A stretch of 64,000 nucleotides of DNA, from contig NC_067205.1 in assembly GCF_026262505.1 (NCBI RefSeq), forward strand, positions 17,484,001-17,548,000, written 5' to 3'. A program made the translations under genes and the position numbers. Below, piece after piece: positions 57,025 to 64,000 of the stretch (its first letter is position 1; each line of letters begins with the position of its first letter). The stretch is from Trichomonas vaginalis G3 (lineage: Eukaryota > Parabasalia > Trichomonadida > Trichomonadidae). Below the pieces are notes generated by a model. That model had not been told where the DNA came from. It was given only the letters and a program-made list of their open reading frames with translations, and did no database searches.

Positions 57025-58002
57025 TTACGCTTGACTTTTTACAATTTGAACTTTGTTCGCGTAGATGTGAATTCTGAAAGAAGTATGAGGGTCTTGTATG
57101 ACTTTGTACTTCTCCCATAGTTCATGTCTGTCAAACTTACCTGCCATGGACTCTTTCATAAGTTCCATGAAATCGTCTTCGGACAATCCGGGGAAAAGTA
57201 TGATATCAGTAAGTATTCTCTTTACATCCTTACTTAAACTCTTGGCTGTCTGTACACAAATGACAACTGAAATGTTAAAGTGTCTGAGCTTCTTGAGAAT
57301 TCGACACATGTCTTGTTCTCTGTTCTTTAACAAAGGATGAGAAGCAAAGTCATCTAAGATAAGAAGACACCTATGAGGGTAAGTCTTCCAATCGTAAGAT
57401 TGCAATTTCTTCGAAAGGTACTCAATCTCTTTCTGTTTGTTTCTGAAGTGTTTCTTCTCTAATATTCTCTGCATTTCCTCATTTGGGTCTTTAAACTTAG
57501 AATTGACATACTCATTTATAGCATTGTACTTCAAAACTCTTCTTTGGTACTTCTTTATCCAATCTAACAACTCAGTATCTTTTATACATACTAACTTAGA
57601 CTTTTTTATAATATCTTTGAACGAATTGACGGTTTGGTCAAATTGACCAGAAGTACTACAAATGACTACTAACTCATAGAATGGGTTCTTCTCATCTAGT
57701 TCTTGTTGTTGTGCAGCCATTTTAAGATAAGTGAAAGTCTTACCCGACCCAGGCGGTGCGATTAGACCTGTTATACCATTCTGAGCAAATAAGAACTTGT
57801 CATGTATGGGTTTTATCTGAGCATTTTCCAACTTCCTCTTGTTCTTATTTAAAACATTCTCAAATTTCTTGTCAATGTCAGCAAACTTTTTTTCTAACAT
57901 ATTTTTAGAAAAATTAAAATTTTTATCTTTTAGGAAATGTCTAGCGATTTCGCTATCTATATTCGAGACAAGCTTTTCGACAGCAAAACATCTGTCGACC
58001 AT
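57025..58002 (-). CDS. Packaging ATPase (FtsK/HerA type), Polinton 2
   Basis: This 325-residue protein has Walker A GLIAPPGSGKTF (residues 79-90), Walker B CLLILDDFAS (about 210), a sensor strand VVICVQTA and an ITDIILFPGLSEDDF-like arginine-region strand near the C-terminus. The length and motif order fit the packaging ATPases of Polintons, adenovirus-like and giant viruses, which pump DNA into capsids. It is intact. Its front overlaps by 66 bp a small gene reading the other way from 57937. It is related to the broken copy at 23015. Confidence 0.85.
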   Translation of the reverse strand: MVDRCFAVEKLVSNIDSEIARHFLKDKNFNFSKNMLEKKFADIDKKFENVLNKNKRKLENAQIKPIHDKFLFAQNGITGLIAPPGSGKTFTYLKMAAQQQELDEKNPFYELVVICSTSGQFDQTVNSFKDIIKKSKLVCIKDTELLDWIKKYQRRVLKYNAINEYVNSKFKDPNEEMQRILEKKHFRNKQKEIEYLSKKLQSYDWKTYPHRCLLILDDFASHPLLKNREQDMCRILKKLRHFNISVVICVQTAKSLSKDVKRILTDIILFPGLSEDDFMELMKESMAGKFDRHELWEKYKVIQDPHTSFRIHIYANKVQIVKSQA

Positions 58003-58372
58003 AAAATCTTACATAGTGTAAACAAGAAAGGGAATTTGTTCTAAAGTTCTGTTTCTGGGAATATGACAAGAACCATAAAACCTTAAGCAGAGAAGTCTTA
58101 AAATTTGTCAATGACAGACTTGTTGACAGAGATGACGCCTCTTGGAGAGATGAAGTCCAACAAAACTTCTTAGAATGCAATGCGCTGTTCTTGAAAATGA
58201 AATAGAAAACAGAATAGAAGAGCTATTAAATGACAAAGCACTTTTACAAAAATATGGTTCTGAGAAGTTTGACATAACTCCACCAGAGAAGAAGAAGAGA
58301 GAAAAGAAAGAAAAGAAAGTAGAAGAAGAGAAGAAAGAACCAGTTCCAGAGAAGGGGAGATATGACATGTAA
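57937..58372 (+). pseudogene. Polinton 2 gene of unknown function, broken
   Basis: The start MSSDFAIYIRDKLFDSKTS overlaps the ATPase 5' end on the other strand. A helical body (REVLKFVNDRLVDRDDASWR) follows, then a Lys/Glu-rich tail (PPEKKKREKKEKKVEEEKKE). The tail suits a nucleic-acid-binding or unstructured linker. The gene looks broken about twice. No family is recognised. Confidence 0.45.
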
Positions 58373-58388
58373 AAATAAAATTTTATTT

Positions 58389-58739
58389 TTAGAACATTTC
58401 TGGGTCAATGTCAATGTTCTCTTCCTCTTTAGGAGCAAACACTGGCTTAGACTCTAAAATCTTTTTACCCAATTTACCTTGAACTTCAACTATCTTAGAC
58501 TCATAATATTCATAGTCGTCTGCTTTCTTTGGTTCATAAGGTATAACAAGTTTGTATGCTTTGCCTTCTTTAAGGTTTGAAAACCTTCTGTCAAAACTTT
58601 CTTTGACTGTTAACAAACCTTCTATGTCTAAGTCTTCAAATTTCGCACCATTTTTAGTCACAATAGCAAACTTAACTGGTTCGATGTTCCAAACTTTGTC
58701 AAATGTAGACTTTTCAAAATGGTAGAAGTAAACATTCAA
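58389..58739 (-). CDS. Polinton 2 protein, unknown
   Basis: This 116-residue protein has a beta-strand-rich centre (WNIEPVKFAIVTKNGAKFED, then GKAYKLVIPYEP) and an acidic end (EEENIDIDPEMF). The layout resembles a small OB-like single-strand DNA-binding protein, and it lies beside the SF3 helicase; both points are suggestive only. Its stop lies about 17 bp from the convergent gene's stop. Confidence 0.5.
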   Translation of the reverse strand: MNVYFYHFEKSTFDKVWNIEPVKFAIVTKNGAKFEDLDIEGLLTVKESFDRRFSNLKEGKAYKLVIPYEPKKADDYEYYESKIVEVQGKLGKKILESKPVFAPKEEENIDIDPEMF

Positions 58740-58844
58740 ATATGTGAATGGGTCTAGTTCTTCTTTAAGTCTGACATGTACTTGTTGACTGAGATGAATT
58801 TCGTCATCTTTTCTATCGGATAAAAAAAATATTTTTTTTAAAAT

Positions 58845-60060
58845 TTACTCAGAAAAATTTTTCTTTGTATATACACCATTCTGAACATCTAAAAGACTTT
58901 TGACATTTGCCAAGAATGTTCGTTTAGACGCTGTCATATAACCATACTCTTGACAATACTGTTTATACGAATCGTACAATGACCTTTCATCTAAACACTC
59001 AAAGTCAGTTTCATCTATGAACAGTTCATATACACTCTTGTTTGCTTCTAACAATGTTTGTCTCTCTTCGGTATGTGGAATTTGTCTTGGATTGAACTTA
59101 GAAATATCTAATGTCATGAAATATGAGAACAAGTGGTTGTAAAAGTTAGGTGTCAAAGTTTCTGCTAAGTCGTCAAAATATTCTGTATCTTGCATATGAG
59201 CTTCTGACGTTCTGACAACTACATATCTTCTGTCAGAACTTTCTAACTTCATCGGAACGGCGTTGTTTGAAACCATGACGAAATTTGCAACATTTTCACA
59301 AACTCTTTGGTCTCTATACTTTCTTTCAACAACTCCAACTTTGTCTGTTATAAGACTCTTCAAAGCATCTGAGTTTAAAACCTTTGTTGTATCTATACTT
59401 TGAAGTTCGTTACATACTATAAGTTTCATATTCTCTATTGAAGAGTTAAATTTACCGCAGATGTTTTCTAAGTTTGTCATATTCGGGTTCGAAATAGCCC
59501 TCTAACAGTTTGCATAAGATATCTGTAAAGAAAGTGTTCTTACCTGTTCCTTGTTTTCCAATTATGATGAGAGCAGTTTCATTTTTAGCACTTGGATGTT
59601 GTAAGATGTTTGCAAACCAACATAAGATATACTCATAGACTCTTTCGTTTCCATTGCATATAATTTCTTTGACATGGTCTAACAAGCTTCTATAACATTT
59701 TCTTTCCATTCTACTTGTTCATATTTATATCCAGTGAAGATAGAATAGAAGTTTGGAGATGGTGTATAGAACTTTATACCACGAACTGAAAAATCTTCTA
59801 ACTTTGACAATAAGATATCCCAAGCATCTAACATCTTCATACCAACTTGTACGACTTTTATTTTCTTAAGTTTCTGTTTACATTCTTGTTCTGAAACTAT
59901 TGTCGCTTTAGGTTGTTAAAGACTACATCCCATTCTTTCATAACATAACATTCTGGGGCAGAGTCAACATAAATGACTAAACGTTTCAAATTCTCGACTG
60001 CTTTGTTATAGTCTCGAAATGGACACATATTTCTGAACGCTTGGAAGTCATAAAAATCTG
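58845..60060 (-). pseudogene. SF3 helicase (primase-helicase type), broken
   Basis: This helicase fossil has Walker A IIIGKQGTGKNTFF, followed in order by GKFNSSIENMKLIVCNE (Walker B region) and VANFVMVSNNAVPMK (motif C of superfamily 3), then DRRYVVVRTSE. The upstream part includes FYTPSPNFYSIFTG and YILCWFANILQHP, typical of D5-like primase-helicases in giant viruses, virophages and Polinton-like viruses. These unwind DNA at replication forks. Polinton 1 has no counterpart. The gene looks broken about twice or three times. Confidence 0.75.
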
Positions 60061-60107
60061 AAAACGTCTATTCTGTACATTTTTATAAAAATAAAAAAAA
60101 TATTTTT

Positions 60108-60806
60108 TTTTATTCTTGAGCTATTTGTTGTTGCATTTGTTCCATTTGTTGCATTTGTTGTTCTTGAGCTATTTGTTGTTGAAGTTGTTCTTGTAGTAAC
60201 AATACTTTCACCAGTTGCATCTTCCAATTCGAAACTTTCTGCCGTCATTGACAAATACATAGGACATAAAAGTTTTACAGGAACAAAGTTTGCGTCAACT
60301 AAGGTTAAGTTTATGTTTGCTAAAGTGTTTGAGTTCACTAAAGCTGAAAAACTCTGCATTCGAATGAACAATAGGCAAACCAGCAGAGAAAGTGTTGTTT
60401 ATACGCATGAGTATCTTTTGGTCATAGTAGTTTCTGTCAACATTCGAATAGCACTTTGAACCTAAGTTTGAAACAATATATAAAATAGGTGTACTTAAAG
60501 TCAATGGAACAGACATTCCTTGTATGACACCTTTTCCTGTTATGGAAACTGTTGTAGTAAAAACCAGATATAAGTTTTGTATTATAGCTCATATCGTTTA
60601 TACTAAACTCAGTCGGACATCCAAACATAATGAAACCTGCTCTAGTTGCAGCACATGTTACATCCGTCCTTAAAGTATTAAATAAGTCAACAAAACCTGT
60701 TGGTGGTATATCTGAGTAAGTATCTTCAAAGAAGTATTTTTACCATTCACAACAACAAAAGTCTTCTGGTGTCAAAAGAGCAAAACAGGCTTTAGTCGTC
60801 ATCGTG
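60108..60806 (-). pseudogene. Penton (minor capsid) candidate, broken
   Basis: The layout matches the 20998 protein of Polinton 1: an early FIMFGCPTEFSINDMSY part, then NTFSAGLPIVHSNAEF and NINLTLVDANFVPVKLLCPM. The shared pattern is N-x-F-x-x-x-x-P, a spacer, then L-V-D-x-x-x-x-P-V-x-L and a final strand. The end of the gene carries a Gln-rich repeat (60110-60190). The gene looks broken about three times. Confidence 0.5.
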
Positions 60807-61135
60807 TTTAAGGTCAGTTTACAATACCGTCCTTGAGGACTTTGTAAGTTTTTGTTATAGAATTATATGACTCAGGGTTTTTTAGTCGTAATAGTATAAA
60901 CCACTATGTCTTCTGCCATTTACTTAGCAAACAAACTTTAATGAAATGTTGTGGTCGTCAAATATTTTTATGACGTCTGGGAAACTATATTTTAAGTTCA
61001 ACGTTTCACCTCCTTTCATAACGTATATCTTGTCAATGACATTGTATGAAACACCACAGCAACAATGTCGGGTTCTATTCTTTGATGTTTATATCGTCTG
61101 CCTCTGTCAAAAGTTTCAATAGTTCTTTCAAAATT
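60807..61135. other. Decayed Polinton 2 stretch
   Basis: Short pieces of coding-like sequence on the minus strand (for example SFPDVIKIFDDHNISLKF) suggest a broken small gene between the penton and the 61136 gene. Nothing in it is recognised. Confidence 0.35.
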
Positions 61136-61501
61136 TCATGAGGTGCGATGACATATGAGTTCACTTTTACAGGGTTGCTCAACCAAGTTTAACATTATAC
61201 CCAAAGCCTGACAAATCTTCTCCTGAGTTTTAAGTTTGTCTTTAAGTTGTTGGTAGTCGTTTCGAATATCTGCAACAGAACTTAAGTCTCTGCTAACTTC
61301 AGGGTATGTTGGTTGTTCTTTTACAGGAACTATTGTTATACCATCTTCGTCTTCGTATGGTTTCCCCACTTCAACATCTCTGTCTTTGACATTGACAACA
61401 ACACTTTGACTGTTTGTTTGAGTTGGTGAATTTAACTTCACATCTGCCATCGCCATTAAACCTTTTGAAACACTTACGCTTCTATTTTTCGGAAATGACA
61501 T
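61136..61501 (-). CDS. Polinton 2 protein, unknown
   Basis: I place the start at 61501 (MSFPKNRSVSVSKGLMAMAD), 17 bp from the divergent gene. The front has a Thr/Asn/Val-rich strand (TQTNSQSVVVNVKDRDV). A coiled-coil segment (IRNDYQQLKDKLKTQEK) follows, and the end has a few cysteines. It parallels the 21977 protein of Polinton 1 in place and layout. The function is unknown; a virion core or scaffold role is possible. Confidence 0.5.
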   Translation of the reverse strand: MSFPKNRSVSVSKGLMAMADVKLNSPTQTNSQSVVVNVKDRDVEVGKPYEDEDGITIVPVKEQPTYPEVSRDLSSVADIRNDYQQLKDKLKTQEKICQALGIMLNLVEQPCKSELICHRTS

Positions 61502-61518
61502 TTTACTTAGATAAAAAG
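61502..61518. promoter_or_regulatory. Divergent promoter region
   Basis: Seventeen bases (TTTACTTAGATAAAAAG) separate the start codons of two divergent Polinton 2 genes. Composition and size match the spacer at 44110-44127. Confidence 0.35.
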
Positions 61519-61938
61519 ATGGACGTATTTGAGTATCTCTTCGAATTGAAGCAAAACAAAGTTTACACACACAAACAATACAAGTTCATTGACAGAGTAG
61601 TTCTTTACACAAACAATGGAAAATGTTATAGAATAGCAGTCTTTGCTGAACCAAAATATTTTCATAAAGCAAAGAAAGTTGGTATAACCGAGATGGTGAA
61701 AGTTCTTGAAGCAGACAAAAATATAACAACAAAACTGACCGATATTTCTAAAGGTAAGTTTATAATACAATATTATATCAAAACTGGCGTACTGTCAATA
61801 TTTGACGGAGAGAAGTCAGTTCAAGAACAACTTACTGACCTGCTGCCAAAATCTGCTCGATGGAAGCTGTCGTTATGCCAATCTGAGGAGCCCCAGCAGG
61901 TTTCATCGAACGAATCTTCAAAAGAGCATCTTCCGTGA
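61519..61938 (+). CDS. Polinton 2 protein, unknown
   Basis: The start at 61519 (MDVFEYLFELKQNKVYTHKQ) directly follows the divergent spacer. The product of about 139 residues has strands (RVVLYTNNGKCYRIAVFAEP) and helices (AKKVGITEMVKVLEADKN). Its 3' part overlaps the end of the capsid gene on the other strand, so the last residues may not be original. No family is recognised. Confidence 0.5.
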   Translation: MDVFEYLFELKQNKVYTHKQYKFIDRVVLYTNNGKCYRIAVFAEPKYFHKAKKVGITEMVKVLEADKNITTKLTDISKGKFIIQYYIKTGVLSIFDGEKSVQEQLTDLLPKSARWKLSLCQSEEPQQVSSNESSKEHLP

Positions 61939-63431
61939 AAAGTGCTATTGGTTTTGTAAACTTCATTGCTCTCAGTTCATATGGACCGTCTCTGTCACCA
62001 GTATATTGTATTTGTACAGTACCAACAGTTGAAATACCACCCATAAAGTCTTCTGAGTCAGCAAAATGGAATGCCAAGCCAAAAGTTTGAACGGTCTCCA
62101 TTTGTATATTGAGTTTTTTGACCTCCTGTATGAGTCCATACTTTCACATATGGCATAATAGAACTTTGCATTTCAGGGTTAATGGTTGTTGTGAAGTTGT
62201 TGTTAAAGTTCATAGCATCTAATGTCAAGTTGTATGACCTCATATCCTCAACTGTAGAATATTCTTCTCTTGGATAATATTTGCCATCTATGTTTATATG
62301 ATATTTAATACCGGGGTTGTAGAAACAAGAATAGTCATTTATAGTTCGTTGAACAGTACAAACATAGTATCTGCATGTTTCATTGCAGTTGTTAAAGCAA
62401 TATCTGTTCTTGCACCTGCGGTTCCTGGATTTTGGTTTCCAACTTCACCTGCAAAGTCTTTGACAGATATTTGGTGTATAGGGAACATAAGTGGAACTGC
62501 AATATATTTGGCAGCTAAAGCATTTGAAATATCTGGTCCAACATATAGACTGCAAGTCTGCTTTCTATTCTCTTGCATTCAAACTGTTTGCATGTGAACT
62601 TAACTGGGTCCCAAGCAGTTCCAGCAGCATTGAAATAATACTTTACTTCAGTGTTGAGGTTTGAGAAACCAAAGTTTAGGTCAACTTTGTCTTTGCAAAA
62701 TTCGGCGAATGACGTTTGATTTGCTCCCTTTACGTCTGTAAGAGTGAATGGGTCTTGCGTTGGTGCAATGACTAAGTTATTTGCTTGGAGTAAGTTCAAT
62801 AGAAATTTTTCCTGCCAGTTTGGCAAGTATCTTAAAAACCTGAAGATGAGGAAAGATGACAAAGGAACTCTAAGTTTCAGTTTTACTTTAGTGACAGCAT
62901 TTCCATCTGAACCAGAAAGGTTAACATAAACTCTGGAACGTTTAGGGTCAAGTCTTCTTATTTCTCAATGGTTGCGTACTGGTCTGTTTGTTCTCTAGCT
63001 TGTGGTTGTACTGAGTTTCTTAAAGCGAACCATTCATAGTTTGCCCATGTTACTGTTGAACTAAGTCAGAGTTAGAATATATCTTATATCCATTGAAAAC
63101 TTCTGGAGCATATTGGTATCCGACAAAAAATTCCATTGCAACCTTTCTTACCTCTCAAGTCAGCAGAAGGTTTTATTTCAATGTCTTGTTCCACGTATAA
63201 GAATGAGTTGTCATAGAAATTATATGAAACCTGTCGCAAGCAATATCTACTGTTGTTGAAGAACCTTCTCCAAACTCACCTACGTTTCCATAAGAAACAG
63301 CAGTTTATATTCGTAAGTTCCAGGAACTATTTCTGACCTTCTAATGGCATTGTCGCATTCGTTATACCATTCGAAACATTTCCATTCATGGCATCCAAAA
63401 CTGTTGGCGTTATATTCTGAGCGGCGTACAT
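61832..63431 (-). pseudogene. Major capsid protein candidate, broken
   Basis: This region of about 1.6 kb has coding-like segments in order along one strand: a start MYAAQNITPTVLDAMNG, then FLIFRFLRYLPNWQEKFLLN, then the DIALTTAMKHADTMFVLFNE segment and finally GTVQIQYTGDRDGPYELRAM. The size (about 530 residues) and the order of strands parallel the whole gene at 11808. It would form the main shell of the capsid. The gene looks broken at least four times. Confidence 0.6.
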
Positions 63432-63498
63432 TTCATATGGGTAAAAATATAGAATAGTTGGATTTATATGTCATAATAGAACCCACGTGGACCAAGCT

Positions 63499-63900
63499 TT
63501 ACTTTCTCCTGACTGAGTTTTTAACTCTTCTTTTTCCTTCATTGCCACTACTTTCACTAGATGAAGTTACTTCTTCACTACTTTCACTTTGTTCTACTCT
63601 TCTTCTTTGGTGTCGCTTTGGTAACTTGCCCTCTGCTTCAAGTTGTTGCATCTTTGCATTATGTTCATCTAGTATGTTGCAAATTTTCCATGCCCTTTTT
63701 GCCTTTGGACTCTGGTCGCCCATCTCAGGTAACCTATATCCTAGAAAGAGTTTGTCATAGTCTGTATTTGAGTCTTCGCGTATTGTTTGCATGACTCTTT
63801 CCTGAGTTTCCGGTTCAAGCTCTTCAAACAGTGCCTGTCCATATGGAATATGCTCGTTTCCAAATATATGTTTTTGTAGCCATTCTGGTTTTCTTTCCAT
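63499..63900 (-). CDS. Polinton 2 protein, Ser/Glu/Arg-rich end, may extend past 63900
   Basis: This 133-residue frame begins MERKPEWLQKHIFGNEHIPY and has a helical front (ELEPETQERVMQTIREDSNT). The tail has Ser/Glu-rich tracts between basic patches (QRRRVEQSESSEEVTSSSES, then KRRVKNSVRRK). In the same frame coding character continues upstream (NDARLKDWVEAFPFTKDIIG), so the true start may lie beyond this Met and towards the window end. It sits directly upstream of the capsid candidate on the same strand. The function is unknown. Confidence 0.5.
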   Translation of the reverse strand: MERKPEWLQKHIFGNEHIPYGQALFEELEPETQERVMQTIREDSNTDYDKLFLGYRLPEMGDQSPKAKRAWKICNILDEHNAKMQQLEAEGKLPKRHQRRRVEQSESSEEVTSSSESSGNEGKRRVKNSVRRK

Positions 63901-64000
63901 GTTACCAATTATATCTTTTGTGAATGGGAAAGCTTCTACCCAATCTTTCAGTCTTGCGTCGTTTATTTCTGTAGTTGGTTTTTATTTTGTCAAGGAACAT

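Larger units (their letters stand above)
41408..64000. mobile_element. Polinton/Maverick element 2, over 22.5 kb, older and broken
   Basis: The element begins at or near 41408 and continues past the window; its right terminal repeat is not in view, so its boundaries and target duplication cannot be confirmed. Recognised parts are a D12 adenine methyltransferase, a phage-type fibre, a retroviral-type integrase, HNH and GIY-YIG nucleases, a compact family B polymerase, KilA-N proteins, a packaging ATPase, an SF3 helicase, a penton candidate and a major capsid candidate. It carries several tandem and palindromic repeat arrays between 51900 and 56930. At least ten breaks are spread over the methyltransferase, integrase, KilA-N, helicase, penton and capsid genes. 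The decay points to an older insertion than Polinton 1. Confidence 0.9.

Noticed and set aside
56430-57120. Long frames through the GGAAAAA array
   Set aside because: All frames through 22-bp repeats stay open; they overlap each other on both strands and show no domain.

Overview
The window looks like nuclear DNA of a parabasalid protist, most likely Trichomonas or Tritrichomonas; the sequence alone does not settle which. The evidence is very AT-rich intergenic DNA, intron-free genes, BspA-like leucine-rich-repeat surface proteins, a two-repeat Myb gene, a saposin-like secreted protein, 8-9 bp-duplicating (Mutator-like) DNA transposon remnants, and two very large Polinton/Maverick elements that fill about 60 percent of the window.

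Layout. 1-10391 is host DNA: the end of a BspA-like gene, a membrane-protein gene with an in-frame stop, a membrane metallophosphoesterase, two non-autonomous DNA transposons with target-site duplications, and the front part of a class 3 lipase gene. 10392-26228 is Polinton 1 (15.8 kb), with about 0.7 kb terminal inverted repeats and a 6-bp duplication (TAACGC). It sits inside the lipase gene, whose membrane-anchor end resumes at 26235. It carries a major capsid protein, a penton candidate, a packaging ATPase, a long protein-primed family B polymerase and about a dozen small genes, but no integrase that I recognise. It looks young and mostly whole. 26512-41407 is host DNA again: a degenerate reading frame, small TTAA-flanked elements, a BspA-like gene with a frameshift, a helical-repeat protein gene with a stop, a tRNA-Met, a Myb pseudogene, an LRR pseudogene and a saposin-like gene. 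From about 41408 to the window end is Polinton 2 (over 22.5 kb, right end outside). It is older and more broken, and its gene set is quite different: D12 adenine methyltransferase, phage-type tail fibre, retroviral-type integrase, HNH nuclease, a compact polymerase lacking a proofreading domain, KilA-N and GIY-YIG proteins, packaging ATPase, SF3 helicase, penton and major capsid.

The genes of each Polinton form replication, integration and virion modules. The two elements share capsid, penton and ATPase types, a four-member family of about 290-residue proteins, one nearly identical gene (20249 and 53460) and several intergenic repeats. They differ in replication genes. 

The most unusual signals are small palindromic elements inside Polinton genes. 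Polinton 1 has five copies of a 25-26 bp double hairpin whose stems covary; three are in frame inside proteins, including the polymerase. Polinton 2 has two unrelated palindromic repeat families, each present as an intergenic array and as a single copy inside a nearby KilA-N gene. All calls come from reading the sequence; no database search was run.
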